This document shows, piece after piece, positions 23,099 to 31,810 of a stretch of 41,438 nt of DNA. The translations under genes were made by a program, and so were the position numbers. The DNA comes from JBCCQH01 sp039024435. GTDB taxonomy: Bacteria > Bacteroidota > Bacteroidia > J057 > JADKCL01. Each line of letters starts with the position of its first letter. Position 1 is the first letter of the stretch. The DNA lies in assembly GCA_039024435.1 (NCBI GenBank), contig JBCCQH010000066.1, positions 1-41,438 of the forward strand, written 5' to 3'. The notes below the pieces were generated by a model. The model did not search any database. It saw only the letters and a program-made list of their open reading frames with translations, and was not told the origin of the DNA.

Positions 23099-23170
23099 GA
23101 TTTGGGTGATTGCCGGTTGCGGGGCTTGGGCTTGTCTGGAGCATGATCTTTTTCTCGGCGGTCCCCCCTT

Positions 23171-23227
23171 GCGGTCATTCATCTCTCATGCGGTTATTGA
23201 TCTCTCATGCGGTTATTGATCTCTCAT
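23171..23227 (+). repeat. Three tandem copies of a 19-bp repeat
   Basis: Units 23171-23189, 23190-23208 and 23209-23227. Copies two and three are identical (GCGGTTATTGATCTCTCAT); the first differs at two positions. There are no spacers, so this is a simple tandem repeat. It lies between the divergent lipoprotein and HTTM genes and abuts the palindrome at 23231. Confidence 0.9.
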
Positions 23228-23230
23228 ACT

Positions 23231-23256
23231 GTCATTTCGACGGTAGGAGAAATGAC
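23231..23256. repeat. Palindromic intergenic element (GTCATTTC...GAAATGAC)
   Basis: Arms GTCATTTC (23231-23238) and GAAATGAC (23249-23256) around a 10-nt loop GACGGTAGGA. Elements of the form TGTCATTTCGAC...GAGAAAT are frequent dispersed intergenic repeats in Bacteroidota genomes, so this is probably one copy of a REP-like family. Only one copy is visible in this window. The rest of the 363-bp gap shows no gene. Confidence 0.6.
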
Positions 23257-23426
23257 AAGGGAGGTGGGAAGAATGGGGTTGTTGGGCCGGCACCCGCCCA
23301 AAAATAACCGGGGCACCAACCGTCGGTTGAGTTGCCCGCCTCGTTTCGGACACCCACCCCCAGAATCAAAACTAAGCGCCCATCCGACGTGCGAATGCCC
23401 ACAATTCCTTTTATCTTCCGGACGCA

Positions 23427-24749
23427 ATGAGCTCAACTGCACCTTCCTTATGGTCCCGCATCCTGCACCGACCCGAATCCAGCGCTCCCCTCGGCATCTT
23501 TCGGATCGTGTTTGGGATCCTGGTCGCGGGGGAACTGGCGTGGTATTCTCTCGCCCGGCCCTTCATGGAAGTATTTTACTTTGATGCGCAGCTCCACTTT
23601 GGCTATCCCGGGTGGCCACCCCTCCCCTTCTTTAGCGGGAGCGCTATGCAGATCTACGTGGCTGGCCTCGCTCTGGCTTATTTGTTGCTCGCAGCGGGTG
23701 CGTACTACCGGATTGTTCGGTGGGTCTGTTGTCTGGGATTCGGCTACCTCTTCTTCCTGGAGCGGGCCGCTTTTCTGAACCATTGGTACCTCACGCTATT
23801 GATCAGCGGGCTGTTGCTGGTGATTCCCGCCCACGTCCGTTTTTCGCTGGATATCCGCCGGGAGCCTTCCCTGCACCGGGTCAGCGTTCCCGCCTGGATG
23901 CGGGGCAGCCTCCTGCTCCTGGTCGCCCTCGTCTACTTCATGTCCGGCCTCGCCAAGCTGAATCCGGACTGGCTCAGCGGCCGAACCATGGACCTGGTGC
24001 TGCAAACCATGGCCGGAGGAATCGAACGCGCCCCCGATCCCGGCTCGACCGCCATCGCGGGCGCCTGGGGCATCGCCTTGCTGGAACTCATCGCCGCCCC
24101 GGCGCTGTTCATTCGCCCGCTACGCCGTCCCGCGATCCTGCTCCTCACCGCGTTTCACCTCGCCAATCTGTTCTTTTTCACCATCGGTTTTTTTCCGATC
24201 CTGATGATAGCGCTCACCTTCCTGTTTTGGCCTAGACCACAAAAAACAATCCCTCAACCCAGTACGCCCGCCGTCCCCACCGGCAAATTCCGGACCGCCC
24301 GCTACCTGCTGATCCCTTTTTTCCTCCTGCAAATTTGGTTGCCGCTGCGCCACTACCGGCACGACTACAATACGCTCTGGACCGAAGACGAACGGCTCTT
24401 TACCTGGGACATGTTCCTGGCCTTTAAGGGTGGCCAGGCCCACTTCCGGGTTCGCGACAAAATCAATGGCCGCGACCTCCCCGTCCGGCCGGAAGAAAGT
24501 GAGCTGACCTGGGGACAGCAAAACAAAATCTTTAAATCTCCGGACATGATTTTGCAGTATGCGCATTATCTTGAACGCCGATATACCCGTGAGGGCGGAA
24601 CCCCCGCTGTATTTGCCGAAGTCCAAAACGGACTCAATGGCCGGCCTGAGCAAGCCTTTGTTCCGCCCAATCTGGACCTCGCCCGGCAAAAACGGCGCCT
24701 TTGGACCAGCTACCCTTGGGTATTGCCCCTGCAAGCGCCACCACCATGA
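23427..24749 (+). CDS. HTTM / vitamin K-dependent gamma-carboxylase-like membrane protein (first of pair)
   Basis: A 440-residue integral membrane protein. The N-terminal part has several hydrophobic helices and the HTTM signatures LNHWYLTLL and YFMSGLAKLNPDW. In that segment Lys177 corresponds to the second Lys of the KK pair in animal gamma-glutamyl carboxylase (VKKLDADW), where it is the proposed catalytic base. The C-terminal 150 residues (RLFTWDMFLAFKGGQ, LQYAHYLERRY, VFAEVQNGLNGRPEQAF) align in character with the extracytoplasmic part of the carboxylase. It overlaps the next gene by 4 bp. Whether it carboxylates proteins, and with vitamin K or menaquinone, is unknown; the family and topology are clear. 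Confidence 0.85.
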   Translation: MSSTAPSLWSRILHRPESSAPLGIFRIVFGILVAGELAWYSLARPFMEVFYFDAQLHFGYPGWPPLPFFSGSAMQIYVAGLALAYLLLAAGAYYRIVRWVCCLGFGYLFFLERAAFLNHWYLTLLISGLLLVIPAHVRFSLDIRREPSLHRVSVPAWMRGSLLLLVALVYFMSGLAKLNPDWLSGRTMDLVLQTMAGGIERAPDPGSTAIAGAWGIALLELIAAPALFIRPLRRPAILLLTAFHLANLFFFTIGFFPILMIALTFLFWPRPQKTIPQPSTPAVPTGKFRTARYLLIPFFLLQIWLPLRHYRHDYNTLWTEDERLFTWDMFLAFKGGQAHFRVRDKINGRDLPVRPEESELTWGQQNKIFKSPDMILQYAHYLERRYTREGGTPAVFAEVQNGLNGRPEQAFVPPNLDLARQKRRLWTSYPWVLPLQAPPP

Positions 24750-26293
24750 AGCTGAATCTGAAAAATACCATTTTGTTCCGCGTGTTTGACCCGCAGTGGA
24801 TGTGGAGTTCGGTGCATCCCGCTTCCCTGGGCGTCGTGCGGTTTCTCTTCGGGCTGCTCATGATCGAGCAAACCTGGAAATACGAGCGGTACATCGGGGG
24901 ATACCTCGTGCACAGCCGCTACCTGCTGCACTACGATTTCTTCGAATGGGTGGAAATGCTGCCCGCCGAATGGCTGGGTGTGCTCTTCATCGGCATGTAC
25001 ATCAGCGCGATCTTGATCGCAAGCGGCTTTCTCTATCGCCTGGGGATGGTGTTTTTCTTCTTGGGGCAAACCTACTGCTTCCTGCTCGACAAAGGCCACT
25101 ACAACAACCACTACTACATGATCAGTCTGGTGGCGTTTTGGATGATTTTCACCCACTGGAACCGCTGGTTCAGTCTGGATCACGAAATCGCCAAGGCGGT
25201 ACACCGCTCACCCAAGACGGGCATCCTGCACCAGATCGCCAGTTTCCTCTGGCAAAAGCGCACTCCCAAGGGCGTTCCCCGCTGGCACCTACTCACCCTG
25301 CAATTGCTCGTCTTCGTCGTGTACTTTTTTGGGGCAACCGCCAAGCTGAACCCAGATTGGATCGAGGCCTACCCGATGCGGATCTGGCTCGAAATGCGGG
25401 GCGACTGGCCGGTATTTGGCCCCTTGATTGCCAGCGAAGGCTTTTCCTATTTCATTTCCTATATGGGCATCGCCTTTGACCTCGTGGCGGCCTTCATCTT
25501 GTTTTCCCCCCGGGTCCGACTCAAGCTGTTCTTCGTGGTGGCCTTCATGTTGCCCTTCCACCTGACCAACGATTACCTCTGGCGCATCGGGGTATTTCCC
25601 GAGATGATGCTGGGGTTTACCCTGCTGTTTTTTGACCCAGCCCTCCCCGCCCGGGGGGTGACTTGGCTCAAGGCAAAGTTCCGCCGGCAACCGGTCAAAT
25701 GGTCGGCTACCGCCATTGCCCAGGGACTCCCGCTGCCCATTCCGCGCGCCCAAAAGCTTATCTACGCCGTTCTGCTTGTCTTTTTTGGCTGGCAATTACT
25801 TTTCCCTTTGCGCATCCACCTCTATCCCTGGCCCGCCGAATGGCACACCAATGCGATGCATTTCTCCTGGCGCATGATGCTCATGGACCGCCAAGCCGCG
25901 ACCCGCATCCGGGTAGAAATGGACGGCCAACCCCTCGGCTACGTCCGCATGGAGGATTACTTCACCGTCCGCCAATACCGCAAGTTCGTCAAAGATCCGC
26001 CGGAAATCGTCCGCTTTGCCCACTTTCTCGCCGACGATATGGTCGCCAACGGCGCGCCCAAAAAGCCGGAAATCTACGCGACCGTGTGGCGCTCGATCAA
26101 TGGCCGCCCTTATCAATTGGTCATGGATTCTACCGCCAATCTGGTCGAGTTGCCTTATCACCCAGCGGTCATCCAGGACTGGCTCTACCCCTTCACCGAT
26201 TCCGAAAAGAAAGACGGAAACTTTCGGCTGCTGGACGATGAAGAAGCCCGTAACCTGGGCTTTGGGCAGTATTTGGGAGATGGACCGGAATGA
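24746..26293 (+). CDS. HTTM / vitamin K-dependent gamma-carboxylase-like membrane protein (second of pair)
   Basis: A 515-residue paralogue of the preceding protein, started by ATG 24746 overlapping its stop (ATGA), so the two are co-translated. Signatures: YNNHYYMISLVAFW, VYFFGATAKLNPDWIEAYPM with Lys200 at the carboxylase base position, MHFSWRMMLMDRQAATRI, GQPLGYVRMEDYFTVRQY, EIYATVWRSINGRPYQLV. The last segments correspond to YGYSWDMMVHSR, GELGYLNP and IYFDIWVSINDRFQQ in the animal enzyme, as I recall it, so similarity extends through the extracytoplasmic domain. The pair may form a heterodimer. No obvious small substrate gene adjoins them, although a large secreted protein gene lies downstream. 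Confidence 0.88.
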   Translation: MKLNLKNTILFRVFDPQWMWSSVHPASLGVVRFLFGLLMIEQTWKYERYIGGYLVHSRYLLHYDFFEWVEMLPAEWLGVLFIGMYISAILIASGFLYRLGMVFFFLGQTYCFLLDKGHYNNHYYMISLVAFWMIFTHWNRWFSLDHEIAKAVHRSPKTGILHQIASFLWQKRTPKGVPRWHLLTLQLLVFVVYFFGATAKLNPDWIEAYPMRIWLEMRGDWPVFGPLIASEGFSYFISYMGIAFDLVAAFILFSPRVRLKLFFVVAFMLPFHLTNDYLWRIGVFPEMMLGFTLLFFDPALPARGVTWLKAKFRRQPVKWSATAIAQGLPLPIPRAQKLIYAVLLVFFGWQLLFPLRIHLYPWPAEWHTNAMHFSWRMMLMDRQAATRIRVEMDGQPLGYVRMEDYFTVRQYRKFVKDPPEIVRFAHFLADDMVANGAPKKPEIYATVWRSINGRPYQLVMDSTANLVELPYHPAVIQDWLYPFTDSEKKDGNFRLLDDEEARNLGFGQYLGDGPE

Positions 26294-26435
26294 GTGTGGG
26301 CGAACATTTGCGGCCGCAAATTATACTTCCTCAAAAAGTTTTGCGGAACTTTTCGCCCGCAAATGCCACTCTCATTGGCAGACTGCGCACCAATTTTACT
26401 GACAATTATTGATTTACAGTCTTGGGTATAAAAAA

Positions 26436-26468
26436 TTTAGGAAATACCAGTAATTTCCGTTACTTTTC
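26436..26468 (+). promoter_or_regulatory. Weak candidate promoter with internal palindrome before the Gly-rich exoprotein gene
   Basis: TACTTTTC (26461-26468) matches five of the six fixed bases of the -7 consensus; 20 nt upstream is TTTAG (26436-26440), a poor -33 element. Between them GGAAAT (26440-26445) and ATTTCC (26453-26458) form an inverted repeat with a 7-nt spacer, a possible operator. The rest of the 300-bp gap from 26294 is AT-rich with no recognised gene. Confidence 0.3.
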
Positions 26469-26593
26469 AATTGGAAAACGTCTTTTTACTTCATTATAAG
26501 ACCGATTCTAGCTACCCACTACGAGCATTCTGCGTTCATTTTTGCTGCTATACTTTACACGTTTTGAACCAAAATGGTGAAGCTGAACTGCTT

Positions 26594-29500
26594 ATGGGAA
26601 AAACAATTACGCTGCTGAAAAAGACTGTGTGCTCCAGTCTGCTCCTCTTTTTTTCGCTCCTATTCGCCGATCTCGCGCACGCCTCGCATTCGCAAGGAGC
26701 CGATCTTACCTACACCTGCATCGGCCCGAATGCCTACACCGTGACGCTGACCTTTTTCCGCGATTGTGACGGGGTCAGCGCTCCCACCAGTCCGGTCATT
26801 ACTTACTCCTCGGCGGTGTGCAACGTCAGTGCTACCCTCACCCTGTCTCAGCAGGGCAGCGCGGTCGACATCACCCCGATTTGTCCTTCCGCCCAATCCA
26901 GCTGCGGGAGCAGTGGTGCTTACGGAACGGAACGCTACATCTACTCCGGCACTCTGACCCTGCCCAACGGCTGCGGCAATGACTGGCAACTCGGCTATTC
27001 GCTTTGCTGCCGCAATGGCGCGATCACCACGCTGAATAGCCCCGCCAACCAGAGCATTTACGTCGGCGCAACCCTCGACAATACGGTTTCTCCGTGCAAC
27101 AGTTCGCCGACCTTCAACAACATCCCCACGCCCATCGTCTGCGCCAATCAACCGGTGCTCTACAACCACGGCGTGACCGACGCCGATGGGGACAGCCTCG
27201 TCTTTTCCCTGACCGCTTGCCGCCAAAATGCCTCCAGCAGCGTCAATTACGGCGGCGGATTTTCCGGCATCAACCCGCTGGGCACTACCGGCGGCGTCAG
27301 CATTGACCCGAACACCGGGCAGCTTTCCTTCACTCCGAATACCACCCAAGTCGGCGTTCTCTGCGTCCTCGTCCAGGAATACCGCAACGGCACCTTGATC
27401 GGCCAGGTCGTGCGCGACATGCAGTTCAATGTCATCAGTTGTTCCAATATCCCCCCCGTCACCACGGGAATCGACGCTACCACCGCCTTTGATACGACGG
27501 TGTGCATCGGGCAGAATTTCTGCTTTTTCACCAATGGCAGCGACGCCAACAGCGACAACGTCACCATGACCTGGAACGGCGGGATTGTCGGGGCTTCTTT
27601 CAATGTCACTGGCAACAGTACCCCCACCCCGGTGGGAACCTTCTGCTGGACGCCCACCGCCGCCGATGTCGGATCACACTTCTTCACCGTGACCGTCACC
27701 GACGATGCCTGCCTCGTGACCGGCACCGCGACCTACACCTTCGAAATTATCGTTCCCCCCACCGTCAATACGATTAACGCCGGAGCCGACCAAGCCTATT
27801 GCCAGGGCGGCAGCGCCAACCTGAATGCGACCAGTTCCGGGGGAACTACCTACAGTTGGAGCCCGACGACGGCCCTGAGTTGCACCAATTGCCCCAACCC
27901 AACGGCCTCACCCACCACGACCACCGTCTACACGGTCACGGCCAGTTTCGCAAACGGCTGTTCCCTCAGTGACCAGGTTACCGTCACAGTCAATCCCGAT
28001 CCCACGGTTTCCGTCTTCCCCGCGAATGGCGACATCTGCCCGGGCGGAACGATCCAGCTCACCGCCAACTCCCCCACGGCCACGGGCTACCTTTGGAGTC
28101 CCGGCGGCATGACGAGCATGAACGTGACCGTCTCCCCTGCATCCAATACGACTTACTCGGTGACCGTAACCGATGCCAATGGCTGCACCGCGGTTTCCAC
28201 GGCAACGGTCAACGTGGCGACTCCCCAGACGAATGTCTGCAATGTCATCTACGCCACGACCACCGGATCGGGTGCCGGCACCCAAGCCGATCCCACCAGC
28301 CTCCTCAGCGCGATCAACATGGCCGCCTGCAATGGCGCGGTCATCAAGCTCGGCATCGGAACTTACACCTTCAACGATCCGATCACCACGATTCTCGGCG
28401 GTCTCACCATTGAAGGGGGATTCGATCCGGGCAACAACTGGCGCAAATCGAGCACCGCCGGCGGGACGACGATCCGCCGGACGACTGCAAATCCCGAGGG
28501 TGCGGCCAACAACCAGCGCATCGTAGCGATGTACCTCAACGGAGCAACCAACTTCCGCTTCCAGGACATCACGATTACCACGGACAATGCCACCGGCAGT
28601 GGCATGTCCACTTACGGCGCCCACCTCACGGCTTGCTCAAACTATTACTTCACGCGGACCCAAGTGATCGCCGGAAATGCGGCGGCGGGAACCTCCGGAA
28701 CCAACGGAGCCAACGGAGCCAATGGCTCCACGGGCGGTGCGGGCGGTGCGGGTGACCTCGACGATGGCGACCAAGCCGGCTTCGGCGGCTTCGGCGGCAA
28801 TGGCGGCGGCGTGGGTGCGGGCACGACCGGAGCCGGTGCGGCCTTCAGTTGCAACGGCTGCAATGGCGGCAATGGTACCGATTCCAGCAATCCCCGGGCC
28901 GGCGGCGGCGGCGGAGGCGGCGGCTCCGGCGGTGAAGGCGACAGCGATGGGGGCAATGGCGGCCAGGGGGGCGGCGTCGCCTTTGGGGCCAACAATACAA
29001 ACGTGGGCATCGGGGGTGATTCCGATGGTTGCAGCGATGGCGACGACGGTGGCAATGGCCTCGCGGGCGCCAATGGCACCAATGGCACCAACGGCGGTCT
29101 CGGCAGCAACTTTACCTACAGCGCCGGCTTCTTCGTGACCGGGGGCATCGGGGGCAATGGCACCGATGGCCGCGGTGGACAAGGCGGGGCCGGCGGCGGC
29201 GGTGGATCCGGACAAGGCGGAACCCTCTGCTTTAATGGTTCTGGCTCCGGCGGTGGCGGCGGTGGTGGTGGCGGCCAAGGGGGCGCTGCTGGTACGGGCG
29301 GTCGCGGTGGCGGAGGATCCTTCGCGGTCTACCTCTTTAACAACGGAACCAACGCCCGTTTCGAAGATTCCCGTCTGGTCTCAGGGGCGGCCGGGGCGGC
29401 CGGAGCCGGCGGTACGGGTGGAACCGGGGGAAATGGCGGAACCCGCGGCAATGGCAGCACTTACACCAATGAAGTCGGCGCGGGTGGCAACGGCGGCAAC

Positions 29501-31627
29501 GGGGGTTCTGGCGGCAACGGGGGTTCTGGCGGCAACGGCCGTGCGGGCACCGCAATCAACTTGCGCCAGGATGGCGGCACCTCTCCGGTGCAGTCCACCA
29601 CCAACTTCAATTTGCCGGGCCAGCCGGTCATTACCCTGGAAAACATCGCCTGCGCAAATACCAACATCAATTTTACCGGCCCTTCGGCCCTTCCCTGGTC
29701 GTTCGGGGCGGGTTCCACGCCCGGGACTGCTTCCGGAACCAGTGTCACGACGCAGTACACCACGCTGGGCCGCAAAGATATCGTCTTTGGGGCGGATACC
29801 TACACGGGCTTCGCCAATATCATCGTGCAGGACACCCTGGCTCCAACCATCGGGACAACGGCGCCGCTGATCGCAGGGCAATACCGCATTTGCGAGGGCG
29901 ACCAAGTCAACTTCTTCGAGACCTTCCCCGGGATCAATTACTTTTACCATTGGGAAATGGGCGGCGGTGCCACTCCGAATACTTATAACGGAACGACATT
30001 TGCCAGCCTCACCAACATCCAGTTCAATACGGCAGGCACCTATTACATTACCCTTTTCTTCGATTCCGATTGTTGCGGTTCTTCGCCCATCGACAGCCTG
30101 GAGTTGATCGTAGATGCCCAGCCCAGCCTCTTGGTAGCCGGCCCGACACAGATCTGTGCGACCGACTCGGTTGGGGTGACCCTGATCGCCAGTGGGGCCA
30201 ACAGCTACACTTGGAGTCCCAGCTCCGGACTGAGCACGACAAGTGGCAACACCGTCGTCGCCCGTCCCACCACCACAACCACTTACACCATTCAGGGGGC
30301 AAATGCGCCTTCTACGTGCTTTGACCAGACGACGGTGACGGTCACCGTCAACCAACTCAACCTGACCCCCAGTGCGGTCCAGGCGGGGTGTTCTCCGCCT
30401 TCGGGCCAAGCCAGCGTCAGCGTGACCGGTGGCTCCGGCAACTACGGCTACAACTGGCTTCCGGGCAATTTGACGACGAATCCGGCCACCGGACTGGTCC
30501 CGGGCACCTACATCGTGCAGGTCACCGACAATATTACGGGCTGCGTCGATTCGGTTCCCGCGACGGTCACGCCCGCTCCGGGTACGCCCTCGGTCGCCGT
30601 CCAAAGTGTGAATCCGGTGAGTTGCAACGGCGCCAATGACGGTGCGGTTTCGGTAACCGTCAGTGGCGGATCCGGCCTGTTTGGCTACAACTGGGTCACG
30701 GTTCCCGGCGGAACTCCCACCGGCTTCACGAGTACTTCGGCGGGGCCTCTGCCTCCGGGGGATTACGCCGTCACGGTATTTGACCTGACGGTGCCCGGCT
30801 GTGTAACGACCACTCTGGTCAATATTCCGGAACCGACCCCGGTCGTGATCAATACGCTTTCCATCATTGATCCGCCGTGTCCCCCGAACAACAACGGGAC
30901 CGCGATCGTGAATGCTTCCGGCGGCAATGGCCCCTACACCTACAACTGGGGCTTTACCACCGGCAATACGGCGACCAACCTGGCGAGCGGAACCTACAAT
31001 GTCACGGTCACCGACCAGAATGGCTGTGTAGCGACGGCCCCGGTCACGCTGGTCTGCCTCTTGCCGGTCGATTTGGCTTATCTGGAGGCCAATCCCTACA
31101 ACGGCGACATCCGGGTGGATTGGGAGACGGCGAGTGAACAGAACAATGACCGCTTCGACGTACTCCGCAGCACCGATGGCAACAACTTCGGCAAAATCGG
31201 TGAGGTAGCGGCCACAGCCAATCAAGGCGAGGGTGCCACCTACAGCTTCATCGACGAAGATGTCACCGCCAACGTGGTCTATTATTACCGCCTCGAACAG
31301 TTTGACCTGGATGGGGCCAGCCATTTCACAAATACGGTGCAGGCGGTCATCGCGGACATTGTCACTCCGGAAGTTATTCGCGTGTACCCGAACCCCTTCA
31401 CTTCCCGGGTCAATATCGACATTGACTTACCGGAAGACGCCAAATTAGCGGTAGAAATCACCAATCTGCTCGGGCAGCAGACCGGGATTGTGCAGGAATT
31501 TGACCTGCGCAGTGGCCGCCACACGCTCGAACTGGACTTGGGACGCCTCGCCAATGGCATCTACTTGGGCAAAGTCAACGTGAACGGCATCACCGCCAAC
31601 ACGGTGAAGTTCGTCAAGGCCAAGTAA
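26594..31627 (+). CDS. Giant T9SS type A exoprotein with glycine-rich region in a predicted beta-helix
   Basis: A 1677-residue secreted protein. ATG 26594 gives a signal peptide (MGKTITLLKKTVCSSLLLFF, cleavage near AHA-S). The N-terminal part (SHSQGADLTYTC, TLTFFRDCDG) is a module common at the start of large Bacteroidota exoproteins, followed by cadherin/Ig-like segments (SFTPNTTQVGVLCVLV, GTFCWTPTAADVG). Around residues 560-1000 a beta-helix-like region (TIEGGFDPGNNWRK, RFQDITITTDNATG, YYFTRTQVIAGN, RFEDSRLVSGA) carries about 290 residues very rich in Gly, Asn, Ala and Ser. PKD/Ig-like and SprB-like repeats follow (GGSGNYGYNWLPG, GGNGPYTYNW). The end (VYPNPFTSRVNIDI, LANGIYLGKVNVNG) is a T9SS type A sorting domain. 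Probable surface or matrix protein; no enzyme motif seen. Confidence 0.92.
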   Translation: MGKTITLLKKTVCSSLLLFFSLLFADLAHASHSQGADLTYTCIGPNAYTVTLTFFRDCDGVSAPTSPVITYSSAVCNVSATLTLSQQGSAVDITPICPSAQSSCGSSGAYGTERYIYSGTLTLPNGCGNDWQLGYSLCCRNGAITTLNSPANQSIYVGATLDNTVSPCNSSPTFNNIPTPIVCANQPVLYNHGVTDADGDSLVFSLTACRQNASSSVNYGGGFSGINPLGTTGGVSIDPNTGQLSFTPNTTQVGVLCVLVQEYRNGTLIGQVVRDMQFNVISCSNIPPVTTGIDATTAFDTTVCIGQNFCFFTNGSDANSDNVTMTWNGGIVGASFNVTGNSTPTPVGTFCWTPTAADVGSHFFTVTVTDDACLVTGTATYTFEIIVPPTVNTINAGADQAYCQGGSANLNATSSGGTTYSWSPTTALSCTNCPNPTASPTTTTVYTVTASFANGCSLSDQVTVTVNPDPTVSVFPANGDICPGGTIQLTANSPTATGYLWSPGGMTSMNVTVSPASNTTYSVTVTDANGCTAVSTATVNVATPQTNVCNVIYATTTGSGAGTQADPTSLLSAINMAACNGAVIKLGIGTYTFNDPITTILGGLTIEGGFDPGNNWRKSSTAGGTTIRRTTANPEGAANNQRIVAMYLNGATNFRFQDITITTDNATGSGMSTYGAHLTACSNYYFTRTQVIAGNAAAGTSGTNGANGANGSTGGAGGAGDLDDGDQAGFGGFGGNGGGVGAGTTGAGAAFSCNGCNGGNGTDSSNPRAGGGGGGGGSGGEGDSDGGNGGQGGGVAFGANNTNVGIGGDSDGCSDGDDGGNGLAGANGTNGTNGGLGSNFTYSAGFFVTGGIGGNGTDGRGGQGGAGGGGGSGQGGTLCFNGSGSGGGGGGGGGQGGAAGTGGRGGGGSFAVYLFNNGTNARFEDSRLVSGAAGAAGAGGTGGTGGNGGTRGNGSTYTNEVGAGGNGGNGGSGGNGGSGGNGRAGTAINLRQDGGTSPVQSTTNFNLPGQPVITLENIACANTNINFTGPSALPWSFGAGSTPGTASGTSVTTQYTTLGRKDIVFGADTYTGFANIIVQDTLAPTIGTTAPLIAGQYRICEGDQVNFFETFPGINYFYHWEMGGGATPNTYNGTTFASLTNIQFNTAGTYYITLFFDSDCCGSSPIDSLELIVDAQPSLLVAGPTQICATDSVGVTLIASGANSYTWSPSSGLSTTSGNTVVARPTTTTTYTIQGANAPSTCFDQTTVTVTVNQLNLTPSAVQAGCSPPSGQASVSVTGGSGNYGYNWLPGNLTTNPATGLVPGTYIVQVTDNITGCVDSVPATVTPAPGTPSVAVQSVNPVSCNGANDGAVSVTVSGGSGLFGYNWVTVPGGTPTGFTSTSAGPLPPGDYAVTVFDLTVPGCVTTTLVNIPEPTPVVINTLSIIDPPCPPNNNGTAIVNASGGNGPYTYNWGFTTGNTATNLASGTYNVTVTDQNGCVATAPVTLVCLLPVDLAYLEANPYNGDIRVDWETASEQNNDRFDVLRSTDGNNFGKIGEVAATANQGEGATYSFIDEDVTANVVYYYRLEQFDLDGASHFTNTVQAVIADIVTPEVIRVYPNPFTSRVNIDIDLPEDAKLAVEITNLLGQQTGIVQEFDLRSGRHTLELDLGRLANGIYLGKVNVNGITANTVKFVKAK
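29492..29538 (+). repeat. 18-bp tandem repeat inside the glycine-rich coding region
   Basis: GGCGGCAACGGGGGTTCT occurs at 29492-29509 and 29510-29527, followed by an 11-base partial copy. It encodes GGNGGS units at the end of the Gly-rich block. Exact nucleotide identity suggests recent slippage or unequal exchange. Confidence 0.85.
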
Positions 31628-31650
31628 GCCCCTCTGCCCCACCCCAAAAG

Positions 31651-31690
31651 CGGGGAAATCGGATCTTCACGGGTCCGATTTCCCCGTTTG
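31651..31690 (+). terminator. Intrinsic terminator after the Gly-rich exoprotein gene
   Basis: CGGGGAAATCGGA (31651-31663) and TCCGATTTCCCCG (31674-31686) form a perfect 13-bp stem with a 10-nt loop, followed by TTTG. It lies 23 bp after the stop codon, so the downstream exoprotein gene should have its own promoter. Confidence 0.85.
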
Positions 31691-31810
31691 TGCTTGAATA
31701 TCGGACATTCAGCGCCGGGAATACTGTGATGTATGGGCATTTTTTCTATCTTACCCTGGGTATTCAATCCGTAGATCACATCGTTCGCCATACCAAAACC
31801 TTTTACATTC

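Noticed and set aside
23171..23227. Possible mini-CRISPR
   Set aside because: The 19-bp units are directly adjacent with no spacers, and no cas genes are present; it is a simple tandem repeat.
28637..29278. Ala/Ile-rich frame antisense to the Gly-rich region
   Set aside because: It arises from reading the complement of GGC/GGN codons; there is no start signal or domain.
28670..29555. Collagen-like triple-helix region
   Set aside because: Gly does not recur strictly every third residue and Pro is almost absent, so a collagen fold is not supported.
29381..31324. A 647-residue open frame antisense to the Gly-rich exoprotein gene
   Set aside because: Low-complexity composition mirrors the sense codon bias; the sense frame has signal peptide, domains and sorting tail.
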